NCBI RefSeq assembly: GCF_042665195.1
Contig: NZ_JBHTBW010000019.1
Span: forward strand, 186,001 to 250,000
Reading direction: 5' to 3'
DNA: 64,000 bases
DNA from: Laceyella putida
GTDB taxonomy: Bacteria > Bacillota > Bacilli > Thermoactinomycetales > Thermoactinomycetaceae
The notes under the pieces were generated by a model. It saw nothing but the letters and a program-made list of their open reading frames with translations, was not told the origin of the DNA and ran no database searches. The position numbers and the translations under genes are program-made. Shown one piece after another: positions 17,326-26,377 of this stretch. The stretch's first letter is position 1; each line of letters opens with the position of its first letter.

Positions 17326-17578
17326 TCCTATCGATCTGACTCAACTGGAGTCGCTCCCCTTTGAGAAGGCATTGGAGCGATTGGAAGAAGTGGTGCAGCT
17401 GTTGGAGCGTGGGGATGCACCATTGGAACAAGCGATCCAGTTGTTTGATGAAGGGATGAAATTGGCCCATTTTTGCGGCAAAAAGCTGGAGTGGGCGGAG
17501 CAACAAGTGGAGATGTTGGTACAGGAAAATGGGGAATGGACGAAAAAGCCGTTTGCTGTAGAGGAGGACTTGGAGTAG
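17318..17578 (+). CDS. xseB: Exodeoxyribonuclease VII small subunit
   Basis: Helical 86-residue protein with the family core LPFEKALERLEEVVQLLERGDAPLEQAIQLFDEGMKLAHFCGKKL. ATG 17318 follows CGGAGGG and overlaps the xseA stop, consistent with translational coupling. The stop is immediately followed by the GTG start of ispA. Confidence 0.96.
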   Translation: MSDPIDLTQLESLPFEKALERLEEVVQLLERGDAPLEQAIQLFDEGMKLAHFCGKKLEWAEQQVEMLVQENGEWTKKPFAVEEDLE

Positions 17579-18472
17579 GTGCGGATTGAAAGCTACTTGA
17601 AAGATAAAGCTGAGCTTGTACATCAGGCCCTTGACGATTACACAACCCAGTTAGAGGGAATTCCATCTACCCTGAAGGAAGCGATGCGTTATTCCCTTTT
17701 AGCCGGTGGTAAGCGTTTGCGGCCTGTTCTTGTCTTGGCGACAGTGGAAGCGCTGGGGGGAGACAGTCACAAAGCCTTGCCTTTTGCATGCGCGATTGAA
17801 ATGATTCATACTTATTCCCTTATTCATGATGATTTGCCGGCGATGGATGATGATGATGTGCGCCGCGGAAAACCGACCAATCATAGGGTATATGGCGAAG
17901 CTCAAGCGATATTGGCCGGCGATGCTTTGTTAACGGAAGCCTTCGGTCTTATGGCGCAAGGGGCAAAAGAAACGGGACTTTCACCGGATGTGGCTTTGAC
18001 CCTGATCGCCGAAGGGTCCCGTGCGGCCGGTGCCAAAGGGATGGTAGGCGGGCAAGTGGATGATCTGTTGAGTGAGAACCAACAGATTACCCTGGCCGAG
18101 CTGGAGAGCATCCATCAACGCAAAACGGGGGATCTCATCGCTTTTTCTGTGCGTGCCGGAGCGTTAGTCGGCGGGGCGGATGAAGCGTGCCTGGCTTCTT
18201 TGACCCATTATGCTTACCGTTTGGGGTTGGCATTTCAGATTCAAGATGATATTTTGGATGTTGTTGGCGACAGCCAACTGATCGGAAAACCGGTCGGCAG
18301 TGATGAAGCCAATCATAAAGCGACTTTTCCCGCTTTGATAGGCTTGGAAAAGTCACGCCAGCGCCTGCTGGAAATGACAGATCAAGCGAAAAACGCGCTT
18401 ATCGGCCATGCCGGTCTCAATCCGGAACGATTGCTCCAGATTGCAGACTATCTCTTGGCTCGAGATAGGTAA
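17579..18472 (+). CDS. ispA: Farnesyl/geranyl diphosphate synthase
   Basis: Polyprenyl synthase of 297 residues. The first aspartate-rich motif is HDDLPAMDDDDVRRGKPTNH and the second is FQIQDDILDVVGD. The lysine-rich GGKRLRPVLVL is also present. It makes C15 diphosphate for quinones and cell-wall lipid carriers from the DXP-pathway products fed by dxs downstream. The GTG start directly abuts the xseB stop, with AGGAGG inside xseB. Confidence 0.95.
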   Translation: MRIESYLKDKAELVHQALDDYTTQLEGIPSTLKEAMRYSLLAGGKRLRPVLVLATVEALGGDSHKALPFACAIEMIHTYSLIHDDLPAMDDDDVRRGKPTNHRVYGEAQAILAGDALLTEAFGLMAQGAKETGLSPDVALTLIAEGSRAAGAKGMVGGQVDDLLSENQQITLAELESIHQRKTGDLIAFSVRAGALVGGADEACLASLTHYAYRLGLAFQIQDDILDVVGDSQLIGKPVGSDEANHKATFPALIGLEKSRQRLLEMTDQAKNALIGHAGLNPERLLQIADYLLARDR

Positions 18473-18505
18473 GTTCTGCAAGATGCTAATGCAGTAAGCT
18501 TATGC

Positions 18506-18511
18506 TATAAT
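18506..18511 (+). promoter_or_regulatory. Possible -10 element ahead of OLE RNA
   Basis: TATAAT lies between the ispA stop and the conserved start of the OLE RNA. No good -35 is seen at 17 bases, so OLE may also arise by processing of the ispA transcript. Confidence 0.3.
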
Positions 18512-18524
18512 AAAATGTACTTAC

Positions 18525-19185
18525 GGAAGAGTGGTGCAGTATTCTAGTCAGCCCGCCACCTCTGAAGGCGGGGCTAAAAATCCGCTAAAGGGCACATCGA
18601 TGAAGTTCTTGGTGTTGGCTTGTGGCGCCCAGCTGCGGGCTGATGCTGAGAGTTAAGGTTGAAGGGCGATCCGCAATGGCATGCGGGCGTTGACCCTTCT
18701 TCCGCGGAGGCCCAAGTTCGTCGTGTACGTTCTCACGCGGGAACGACGGTTTGGGGTATGAACCTGCATCTCGGGAGAGAACTGGGTGCAGCGTAGCCTG
18801 CCTTGAGTGACAGGGTGGGGATACTTTGTTGGCATAACATGGTTGAAAGCCCTGTTGCAAAAGAGGCTAGGAGACTGGAATGGGCTGTTGAGGAAAACTC
18901 CTAGACTGTTTGCTGTAGAAGGCATGGCTATCTAGGGATTAAAGTGCGGACTAAGTGGTAGTCCAGTCCAGCATCCGGTGACGGTGCTGAAAGAGGTTAT
19001 AAAGGGAAACCGCCCGATTGGCGACGATGGGGATACTTCTTTGGGAAAGCCTACTGGACCTAAGCCGCAGAGTTTACCTAGGTAGTTTCCACTCTTCTCC
19101 ACATATAGGTGTAAAAACCGGGGAAATTACATACTGACGAAGTGTTAGCTACGGAAACCGGTCCATCTTGAGACCGGCATTTTTC
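18525..19185 (+). ncRNA. ole: OLE RNA (ornate, large, extremophilic RNA)
   Basis: About 660 bases without a coding frame, densely able to fold, lying between ispA and dxs and directly upstream of an OapA gene. This is the defining genomic position of OLE RNA. The 5' part holds GTGGTGCAG followed by the GCCCGCCACC..GGCGGGGC hairpin. The 3' end is a terminator-like stem CCGGTC (19158-19163) with GACCGG (19172-19177) and CATTTTT. OLE is known to form a membrane ribonucleoprotein with OapA and to help adaptation to ethanol, cold and magnesium stress. Exact ends are estimates; the identification rests on synteny, size and partner gene. Confidence 0.88.
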
Positions 19186-19217
19186 TGGAATGTTGGGGAC
19201 GAAGGGGACTTTACCTA

Positions 19218-19841
19218 ATGGTTTCATTACTCCGAAAATCAATGCGCTGGGCTATAACGATCAGCCTTCTATCCGCGTCCATTGCTTGTGTATTATCCAC
19301 CTCTTCCCATACGCTGTTGGCGGGGATGTCTTGGAGTGGAGGGCTCTTGGTCTTATTGATGATCGTGGCGATCGGGATAGGGTTTGACATGTTGGGCATT
19401 GCCGCCACAGCCGCTTCAGAAAAGCCGCTTCACGCCATGGCAGCCCAAAAGATCCCGGGGGCCAAGGAAGCGATAGGAATAGTGAGACGGGCTGATCAAT
19501 TTTCCAACTTTTGCAATGATGTGGTTGGCGATATCAGTGGAGTAATCAGTGGTGCAGTCGCTGTGGCTGTGGTGGCTTCATTTGTGACTTCATTTCCCGA
19601 ATGGCAACAAGGCAGAGAATGGGTCGATGTCGCATTGGTGTCACTTATTTCCGCGTTGACCGTCGGGGGAAAAGCGCTGGGCAAGACCTTATCCATTCAT
19701 TATTCCAATCAAATTGTTTTTCAAGTGGGCAAGTTTTTCCATCGGATCAATCAACAGTTTCAACTGTCCTTTTTTCATGTGAAGTCGAAAAAGAAAAGAA
19801 AGCGAAAGCGAGGCGTTATTCGTGCTCCTCGAACAGATTAA
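19218..19841 (+). CDS. oapA: OLE-associated protein OapA
   Basis: Membrane protein of 207 residues with about four helices (AITISLLSASIACVLS; GGLLVLLMIVAIGIGFDMLGIAATAA; ISGVISGAVAVAVVASF; VALVSLISALTVGG). The conserved cytoplasmic block is ASEKPLHAMAAQKIPGAKEAIGIVRRADQFSNFCNDVVGDI. The C-terminus is strongly basic (KSKKKRKRKRG), suitable for RNA contact. OapA dimers are known to anchor OLE RNA at the membrane. It lies 33 bases after the OLE terminator and overlaps the dxs start by 20 bases. Confidence 0.92.
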   Translation: MVSLLRKSMRWAITISLLSASIACVLSTSSHTLLAGMSWSGGLLVLLMIVAIGIGFDMLGIAATAASEKPLHAMAAQKIPGAKEAIGIVRRADQFSNFCNDVVGDISGVISGAVAVAVVASFVTSFPEWQQGREWVDVALVSLISALTVGGKALGKTLSIHYSNQIVFQVGKFFHRINQQFQLSFFHVKSKKKRKRKRGVIRAPRTD

Positions 19842-21708
19842 TTCTCCAGATCAACTTAAACGGTTATCTGTAGAAGAATTACCGAAATTAGCAGAGGAAA
19901 TTCGTCAATTTCTCATAGAGAGCTTATCGAAAACAGGGGGCCACCTGGCGTCCAACCTTGGGGTGGTTGAGCTCACCATCGCTCTCCATTACCTATTTGA
20001 CAGTCCGCGGGACAAAATGCTGTGGGATGTGGGGCATCAAGCGTATGTCCACAAGATTTTGACGGGACGTCGTGAGATGTTTCCCACGTTAAGGCAATAT
20101 AAAGGGCTATGCGGGTTTCCCAAGATGAGGGAAAGCGAGCATGACGTGTGGGAAACGGGGCATAGCAGCACTTCCTTATCCGGAGCGATGGGGATGGCCA
20201 CGGCGCGCGATATCAAAGGTGACGACAACAAAGTAATTGCCATTATCGGCGATGGAGCACTGACCGGGGGAATGGCGCTCGAGGCATTAAACCATATCGG
20301 TGAGACCAAAAAAGACCTGATCGTCATTTTAAATGACAACGAAATGTCGATCAGCCCCAATGTCGGGGCCCTGCATAATCATTTGGGACGTTTGCGGACT
20401 AATAAAAGCTACAACAAAATGAAAGAAGAAGTGGAACAGCTTCTCATGAAAATCCCCACCGTGGGTGCCCCATTCGCCAAAACGGTGGAGCGGATCAAAG
20501 ATAGCTTGAAATATCTTGTCGTCTCTGGCGTGTTTTTTGAGACGCTCGGTTTTACCTACTTGGGCCCGGTTGATGGCCACAAGCTGGATGAATTAATGGA
20601 AAGCTTGCGGTTGGCCGGAAAGACAAAAGGACCTGTGTTGGTTCATGTTGTGACGAAAAAGGGGTATGGCTACAAACCGGCGGAAAACGATTCGGTTGTT
20701 TACCATGGCGTTGGCACTTACAAAATCGAATCGGGAGCATTCCAGAAAAAGGCGAGTGGAGCGCCGGCTTACCCGGCGGTGTTTGGGAATACCCTCGTCC
20801 GTTTGGCCGAACAGGATCAACGGATTGTCGCTGTCACCCCAGCGATGTTGACAGGTTCCAAACTGGAGAAATTTCAGGCAACATTTCCAGATCGGTGTTT
20901 TGATGTGGGGATTGCTGAGCAGCATGCCGTCACTTTTGCTGCGGGATTGGCCACCCAAGGCCTCAAACCTGTCCTGGCGATATACTCCACCTTCCTGCAA
21001 CGGGGTTATGACCAAGTCGTGCACGATGTATGCCGCCAAAACCTGCCGGTGGTGTTCGCGATTGACCGAGCCGGGTTTGTGGGAGAGGATGGGGAGACCC
21101 ACCAAGGAATTTATGACATCAGCTTCATGCGCAACCAACCGAATTTGGTGATCATGATGCCAAAAGATGAAAATGAGTTGCAGCACATGCTCTATACCGC
21201 GGTCAAGCACGAGGGGCCGATTGCTGTTCGTTATTCCAAAGAAGCGGGTTTGGGTGTGGCGATGGATGAGGAATTCAAAGAAATTCCAATCGGCAAATCG
21301 GAATGCCTGCGCGACGGAAACGACGTGGCCATTCTCGCGTTGGGCACCATGGTGCCGGTTGCGTTGGCCGCAAGTGAGCGCTTGGCGTCCTTGGGGATAG
21401 AGGCCCGGGTGATCAATGCCCGATTCGCGAAGCCATTGGATACAGAATGTTTGGATGAGCTGGCACGTGAACGGATTCCTGTCGTCACGGTGGAAGAGGC
21501 TTGTATTGCAGGTGGATTTGGAAGCGCAGTACTGGAATATTACGCCGAACAGGAACAAGTTGGGATGAGAGTAAAAGTGCTGGGTGTGCCGGATTATTAT
21601 GTAGAACATGGTAGCATTGCTGAGCAACGCGCTGAGGTTGGGCTTACGCCGGAAGCGATCGCGGAGGAAGTTCGTCAGCATGTTGCGCAAAAAATCCAGA
21701 AAGCATGA
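19822..21708 (+). CDS. dxs: 1-deoxy-D-xylulose-5-phosphate synthase
   Basis: Thiamine-diphosphate enzyme of 628 residues that condenses pyruvate and glyceraldehyde 3-phosphate, the first step of the MEP isoprenoid pathway. Motifs: SNLGVVELTIALHYLFDSPRDKMLWDVGHQAYVHKILTGR, the TPP-binding GDGALTGGMALEALNHIG..DNEMSISPNVG, and FDVGIAEQHAVTFAAGLA. The GTG start at 19822 lies inside oapA with GAGG upstream. It is linked with ispA and OLE/oapA. Confidence 0.96.
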   Translation: MLLEQINSPDQLKRLSVEELPKLAEEIRQFLIESLSKTGGHLASNLGVVELTIALHYLFDSPRDKMLWDVGHQAYVHKILTGRREMFPTLRQYKGLCGFPKMRESEHDVWETGHSSTSLSGAMGMATARDIKGDDNKVIAIIGDGALTGGMALEALNHIGETKKDLIVILNDNEMSISPNVGALHNHLGRLRTNKSYNKMKEEVEQLLMKIPTVGAPFAKTVERIKDSLKYLVVSGVFFETLGFTYLGPVDGHKLDELMESLRLAGKTKGPVLVHVVTKKGYGYKPAENDSVVYHGVGTYKIESGAFQKKASGAPAYPAVFGNTLVRLAEQDQRIVAVTPAMLTGSKLEKFQATFPDRCFDVGIAEQHAVTFAAGLATQGLKPVLAIYSTFLQRGYDQVVHDVCRQNLPVVFAIDRAGFVGEDGETHQGIYDISFMRNQPNLVIMMPKDENELQHMLYTAVKHEGPIAVRYSKEAGLGVAMDEEFKEIPIGKSECLRDGNDVAILALGTMVPVALAASERLASLGIEARVINARFAKPLDTECLDELARERIPVVTVEEACIAGGFGSAVLEYYAEQEQVGMRVKVLGVPDYYVEHGSIAEQRAEVGLTPEAIAEEVRQHVAQKIQKA

Positions 21709-21717
21709 GGGTTGCAA

Positions 21718-22563
21718 GTGGAAAAAGAACGTCTCGATGTATTGCTTGTAGATAAAGGCTTTTTTCCAAGCCGTGAACAAGCGAAACGCTCGATTATGGC
21801 AGGGCTTGTGATAGTGAATAATGAACGGATGGATAAAGCGGGGACGAAAGTCCCCGTAGATGCTATTATTGAGGTGAAAGGGGAGCTTCATCCTTACGTT
21901 TCCCGTGGCGGCTTAAAGCTGGAAGAAGCCTTGCGCGCTTTTCCGATTCAGATGGTGGGCCGAGTTGTGTTGGATATAGGGGCTTCCACTGGCGGCTTTA
22001 CGGATTGCGCGTTGCAAAACGGCGCGAAACAGGTGTATGCGATTGATGTTGGCTATGGCCAGTTAGCCTGGAAATTACGTCAAGATGAGCGCGTCATCGT
22101 GATGGAGCGAACCAATTTCCGTTATCTTGAACCGCAAGACTTGAAGGGAGATCCTCCTGATTTTGCGGTAATCGATGTTTCTTTCATTTCACTGAGCCAC
22201 ATCTTGCCCGTATTAAAGAAATTATTGCAGCCGCAAGGGGAAGTGATGGCGCTGGTTAAACCGCAATTTGAGGCGGGAAAAGAGCAAGTGGGCAAAAAGG
22301 GGATCGTCAAAGACCCATCGATCCACCGTGAAGTGTTGAGCCGTTTTGTGCAAATGGCTACGACGCTGGGTTATGATGTGCGGGGGCTCGCTCCTTCCCC
22401 TATCAAAGGGGGCGAAGGAAACATTGAGTTTCTAAGTTATTTGGTCTTGGAACCGCCCACAGAAATCCCGGACTTTCATGAGGAAATAGCCCAAGTCGTC
22501 GCCAAGGCTCATGCGAGACACTCGCAAAAGAACGCGCGAATCGACAATCCCTTGAATTTTTAG
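21718..22563 (+). CDS. tlyA: TlyA family rRNA 2'-O-methyltransferase (YqxC-like)
   Basis: About 281 residues. An N-terminal S4 RNA-binding domain (ERLDVLLVDKGFFPSREQAKRSIMAGLVIVNNERMDKAGTKV) is followed by an FtsJ-like methyltransferase with the SAM-binding DIGASTGGFTDCALQNGAKQVYAIDVGYGQLAWKLR, then DFAVIDVSFISLSHILPVL and ALVKPQFEAGKEQVGKKGIVKD. GTG 21718 has GAGGG at good spacing; TTG 21712 is the alternative. It starts nine bases after dxs. Confidence 0.93.
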   Translation: MEKERLDVLLVDKGFFPSREQAKRSIMAGLVIVNNERMDKAGTKVPVDAIIEVKGELHPYVSRGGLKLEEALRAFPIQMVGRVVLDIGASTGGFTDCALQNGAKQVYAIDVGYGQLAWKLRQDERVIVMERTNFRYLEPQDLKGDPPDFAVIDVSFISLSHILPVLKKLLQPQGEVMALVKPQFEAGKEQVGKKGIVKDPSIHREVLSRFVQMATTLGYDVRGLAPSPIKGGEGNIEFLSYLVLEPPTEIPDFHEEIAQVVAKAHARHSQKNARIDNPLNF

Positions 22564-22613
22564 CAGGGTTCCTTTACCTAGATGCGAATAAATAGGGAAA
22601 GGGAGGGAGGGCA

Positions 22614-23138
22614 ATGGCTCAACCTGGGGATACCTTCGTTCTTTTCCTGATGTTAGGTGCCATCATGTACGTCATCGTGATGCAATGGATACCGCGGATA
22701 AGAAAAAAATCCGTTCCTGAGACGGATGCGCCGTTTCGGGGAGAAGTGCCGGATCTGTTAAGGGAAAACGGTTATGAAGTCATAAGCGGCAAGCAAAAAG
22801 TCCCCCTCTCCATTGAGGTGGATGGCAAGGGTTATGACAGCCGCTTATATATTGATTATATCGCAAGACGGGATGGGGAATGTTATATTGTAATCGTGGC
22901 GAGGGAACGGAAACCCTTGCGCCTATCAGGTGCCGGTTTGCGTGATTTTTTTCTGACTCAGTATCTGATGTATCAACCGGACGGCATGTTATATGTTGAT
23001 CGCGAAAAAAGGTCGGTCAAATGTATACAGTTTGATTTGCCGGAGGTGTCTGTCCATCCCAAACCGTCGCGAAACTGGATGGCGATGGCCGGAGCATTGG
23101 GGGTTGGCGTGTTATTGTTGTGGCTGATTCTACTATGA
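22614..23138 (+). CDS. Membrane protein of unknown function with a possible PD-(D/E)XK-like core
   Basis: Protein of 174 residues, not recognised. It has membrane helices at both ends (FVLFLMLGAIMYVIVMQWI and MAMAGALGVGVLLLWLILL) and a soluble middle at about residues 45-150. The pattern RLYIDYIARRDGECYIVIVARERKPLRLSG, followed by RDFFLTQYLMYQPDGMLYVD, recalls the alternating strands of restriction-like nuclease folds. The usual E-x-K is not clean (VARERK). It lies in the tlyA-nadK-argR-recN run behind GGAGGGAGGG, so it is probably a housekeeping gene. Function is open. Confidence 0.6.
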   Translation: MAQPGDTFVLFLMLGAIMYVIVMQWIPRIRKKSVPETDAPFRGEVPDLLRENGYEVISGKQKVPLSIEVDGKGYDSRLYIDYIARRDGECYIVIVARERKPLRLSGAGLRDFFLTQYLMYQPDGMLYVDREKRSVKCIQFDLPEVSVHPKPSRNWMAMAGALGVGVLLLWLILL

Positions 23139-23157
23139 TGGACTTGAGGAGATAGAG

Positions 23158-24045
23158 GTGGAACTGTTGAAAACCATTGGTATCACAGTGAACCAGAGTA
23201 AACCAAAGGGAGTGCAAGTGGCGGAGCAACTGGTTCACCTCTTGGAGAAGCGCAAGGCAAAAGTCGTTGTGGACGCAGCTTTGGCTACACAACTTAAACG
23301 TCCGGATCTGGGATTGGAGTTGGAACACTTCGCTGACCATGTGCAGCTGGTTTTTGTGTTAGGGGGAGACGGGACTCTCCTCGGGATGGCGCGCCGTTTT
23401 GCGGAAGCGCAACTACCGATCCTGGGATTCAACCTGGGGCAACTCGGTTTTCTTTCAGAAGCGGAACCGGATGATTTATCCATGGCCGTTGACCGTGTGT
23501 TAAAAGGGGACTATTTCATTGAACAGCGGTTGATGTTAAAGGCGGAAGTATTGCGAGATGGAGCGGTGATTGAAACGGGAACCGCCCTCAATGACATCGG
23601 GATCGCCAAAGGTTCCTTTGGTCGGATGATCCAATGCACAGCCTATATGGACGGCATGTTTTTGGGCACATACTCCGGCGATGGTTTGATCGTTTCCACC
23701 CCAACGGGATCGACGGCATATTCCCTTTCGTGCGGGGGGCCCATCGTGCATCCGGGAATACAAGTGCTTTTGCTTACACCGATCTGTCCCCACACCCTCA
23801 CATCGCGGCCGATGGTCTTGCCTGCGGAAGCGGTGTTGGAAATCCATGTCTCCGCTGTTCATCATGAGATGGGAATTACCATTGATGGGCAAATTGGGTA
23901 TTGTTTGAAGGAAGGGGATGTGGTGCGAGTGAAACGCTCCCGCACACCCGCACACTTGATAAAATGGCAAGACCGTTCATTTTTTGAAGTTGTTCGCAAA
24001 AAACTTCAAGGAGAAAGCGTGGATAGTAGGGTAGGAGGAAAGTGA
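23158..24045 (+). CDS. nadK: NAD kinase
   Basis: Protein of 295 residues that phosphorylates NAD to NADP. The signature VLGGDGTLLGMARRF with the GGDG catalytic motif is clear, with LPILGFNLGQLGFLSE, ALNDIGIAKGSFGRM and SGDGLIVSTPTGSTAYSLSCGGPIVHPG. GTG start behind GAGGAGATAGAG. The stop overlaps the argR start (TGATG). Confidence 0.95.
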   Translation: MELLKTIGITVNQSKPKGVQVAEQLVHLLEKRKAKVVVDAALATQLKRPDLGLELEHFADHVQLVFVLGGDGTLLGMARRFAEAQLPILGFNLGQLGFLSEAEPDDLSMAVDRVLKGDYFIEQRLMLKAEVLRDGAVIETGTALNDIGIAKGSFGRMIQCTAYMDGMFLGTYSGDGLIVSTPTGSTAYSLSCGGPIVHPGIQVLLLTPICPHTLTSRPMVLPAEAVLEIHVSAVHHEMGITIDGQIGYCLKEGDVVRVKRSRTPAHLIKWQDRSFFEVVRKKLQGESVDSRVGGK

Positions 24046-24494
24046 TGAAGGCACAGCGTCATATTAAAATTCGTGAAATCATTGGCATGAAAGAGATCGA
24101 AACGCAAGATGAACTTGTGGAAGAGTTGAAGCAAGCGGGTTATAACGTTACGCAAGCCACTGTATCCCGTGACATCAAAGAATTGCAGTTAGTCAAAGTT
24201 CCTACATCGAAAGGAACGTACAAGTATTCCATGCCTTCTGAAGACAAGCGGATCAATCCGCTCAAAAAGCTTAAACGCACCTTGCAGGAATCGTTCGTTT
24301 CGATTGATGCGAGTGAAAATCTGATTGTGTTGAAGACGTTGCCTGGGAATGCCCATGCGATTGCAGCCTTGATGGATCACCTGGATTGGGAGGAGATTTT
24401 GGGAACCCTCGCTGGGGATGATACCATCTTGATCATTTGCCGTTCAAAAGAAAAAGCACCAGAGCTAGTGCAACGCTTCTTGGATCTGGTATAA
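24045..24494 (+). CDS. argR: Arginine repressor/regulator ArgR (AhrC)
   Basis: About 149 residues. The N-terminal winged helix (RHIKIREIIGMKEIETQDELVEELKQAGYNVTQATVSRDIKELQLVKV) binds ARG boxes. The C-terminal oligomerisation and arginine-binding domain shows LKTLPGNAHAIAALMDHLDWEEILGTLAGDDTILIICRS. It represses arginine synthesis and activates catabolism. Conserved position between nadK and recN. GGTAGGAGG precedes ATG 24045. Confidence 0.96.
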   Translation: MKAQRHIKIREIIGMKEIETQDELVEELKQAGYNVTQATVSRDIKELQLVKVPTSKGTYKYSMPSEDKRINPLKKLKRTLQESFVSIDASENLIVLKTLPGNAHAIAALMDHLDWEEILGTLAGDDTILIICRSKEKAPELVQRFLDLV

Positions 24495-24510
24495 GGGGCG
24501 AGAGAAAGAG

Positions 24511-26211
24511 ATGCTCAAAGAACTCGTAATTCGCCAATTTGCGATCATTGAAGAAGTCAGACTGCAATTCAAAGATGGGTTTCATGTGTTAACAGGCGAA
24601 ACGGGAGCGGGTAAATCCATTTTAATCGATGCGCTCGGCTTGGTGATCGGTGGCCGCGCATCAGCCGACTTTGTGCGGTACGGTGAGGAGAAGGCAGAGA
24701 TTGAGGCCCTGTTTGAAGTGTCTTCTTCCCATCCTGCTCATGCATTGCTTAGGGAGTGGGGCTTTGCCGACGATGAGTTGGACTCGTTGATCATTCGACG
24801 GGAAATCACCGTGAACGGCAAAAGCGTATGCCGTATCAATGGGCGCACCATTACACTAGCCATGCTGAAACAAATGGGACAAACCTTATTGGATATATCA
24901 GGACAGCATGAACACCAAGCGCTCTTGCGCGTGGAAGAGCATTTGGCCTGGCTGGATACGTTTGCCGGGAGTGAAGTGATAGAGCTGAGAGAACAGTACG
25001 AATCCCGTTATCGCGAATATCAAGCGCTAAAAAAAGAACTGGCCCGTTACCATATGGACCAGAAAGAGTTGGCATACCGGGTGGATATGTTACAGTTTCA
25101 GGCACAAGAAATTGAAGCGGCGGCACTGGTGCCTGGTGAAGAAGAAGAACTTGAGCAAGAACGCAACCGATTGGCTCACGCGGAGAAGTTGATGATGCAT
25201 ACGGCTCATGCTTACCAACACTTGAATGGGGAACAAGGCGGGTTGGAGCGGGTTCAAGAAGCGTTGAACCACTTGGAAGGGTTGGTGGAAGTGGATGAGT
25301 CGTTGGGCAGTTTGCTGGAAAATGTTCAGTCTGCCTACTATCAACTGGAAGAAGCGGCGCGGGCCATCGGGCGCTATCGGGATGGCTTTGAGTTTGATCC
25401 GGGGCGTCTCAATGAGGTTGAAGAACGATTGCATCTGATTAAGCAATTGAAACGAAAATATGGGGAGTCGATTGCCGACATCCTTGCCCACGGGGAAAAA
25501 GTGCGGCAAGAGTTGAATCAATTGGAGCATCGCGAAGAGTCCGTCGCCGAACTGGAAGAGAAAATCAGCTCGATTGAAGCCGAGCTCCATGCGATGGCCA
25601 AAACGCTTACGCAGTTGCGTAAAGAAGCGGCCGCCCAATTGGAAACGAAAGTGGAGCAAGAACTGGCCGATTTGAACATGGCTTCGACCGTGTTTCACGT
25701 GGCCTTTTATTCCGAGTCGTACCAAGCGAATGAGCTTTTGCCGCATGGACAAGATGTGATTGAATTCCAAATTGCCCCCAACCCGGGCGAACCGTTAAAA
25801 CCCCTGACCAAAATCGCCTCAGGTGGGGAATTGTCACGCATTATGCTTGCTTTAAAGTGTATTTTTACCGCAACGGACAGCGCGCATACATTGGTCTTTG
25901 ATGAAATTGACACAGGTGTGAGCGGGCGGGCGGCACAAGCGATCGCCGAAAAAATCGCGGTGGTTTCTAAGCAAAACCAAATCTTATGCGTAACCCATTT
26001 GCCGCAAGTGGCCTGCATGGCTGATCATCATTTCTATATATCCAAAGAGCTGCAGGATGATAAAACACGCACGAAAGTGGAACCTTTGGATCGTCGTGGA
26101 CGCACCATGGAATTGGCCCGCATGCTGGGTGGAGTTGAAGTGACAAACCGGACGATGCAACATGCGGAAGAGATGATTCGCATGGCCGAAAAAGTGAAGC
26201 GGAACAGATGA
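24511..26211 (+). CDS. recN: DNA repair protein RecN
   Basis: SMC-like ATPase of 566 residues acting in double-strand-break repair. Walker A GETGAGKSILIDALGLVIGGRAS near the N-terminus, a long coiled coil, and the C-terminal half-site with IASGGELSRIMLALKCIF (signature) and TLVFDEIDTGVSGRAAQAIAEK (Walker B and D-loop). It ends at a terminator. In most Bacillales recN-spoIVB-spo0A are adjacent; here spoIVB follows but spo0A does not. Confidence 0.97.
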   Translation: MLKELVIRQFAIIEEVRLQFKDGFHVLTGETGAGKSILIDALGLVIGGRASADFVRYGEEKAEIEALFEVSSSHPAHALLREWGFADDELDSLIIRREITVNGKSVCRINGRTITLAMLKQMGQTLLDISGQHEHQALLRVEEHLAWLDTFAGSEVIELREQYESRYREYQALKKELARYHMDQKELAYRVDMLQFQAQEIEAAALVPGEEEELEQERNRLAHAEKLMMHTAHAYQHLNGEQGGLERVQEALNHLEGLVEVDESLGSLLENVQSAYYQLEEAARAIGRYRDGFEFDPGRLNEVEERLHLIKQLKRKYGESIADILAHGEKVRQELNQLEHREESVAELEEKISSIEAELHAMAKTLTQLRKEAAAQLETKVEQELADLNMASTVFHVAFYSESYQANELLPHGQDVIEFQIAPNPGEPLKPLTKIASGGELSRIMLALKCIFTATDSAHTLVFDEIDTGVSGRAAQAIAEKIAVVSKQNQILCVTHLPQVACMADHHFYISKELQDDKTRTKVEPLDRRGRTMELARMLGGVEVTNRTMQHAEEMIRMAEKVKRNR

Positions 26212-26236
26212 ATGCCGTTGATTGGATCGAGGGATG

Positions 26237-26266
26237 ATGCCTTTGGTCGGTCAAAGGCATTTTTTA
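26237..26266 (+). terminator. Intrinsic terminator of recN
   Basis: ATGCCTTTG (26237-26245) pairs perfectly with CAAAGGCAT (26252-26260), followed by TTTTTATT. Confidence 0.9.
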
Positions 26267-26377
26267 TTTGCCGGAGGAAGCATTTGTCGAACATAAAAGC
26301 AGAAAGGCACGGTTAACTTAAAGTTAGTAAAGACCTCGAATAAGGCGGAGGGGTAGGCGGGAAGCTTGAGGAGAGTG

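Noticed and set aside
18525..19185. Group II intron or ribozyme interpretation of the structured region
   Set aside because: No intron domain V/VI pattern or reverse transcriptase. Position between ispA and oapA-dxs fits OLE RNA much better.
20593..21891. Long minus-strand frame of 432 codons
   Set aside because: It is antisense to dxs and the start of tlyA, which have clear family motifs. The minus translation is rich in His, Arg, Phe and Cys, as expected for a shadow frame.
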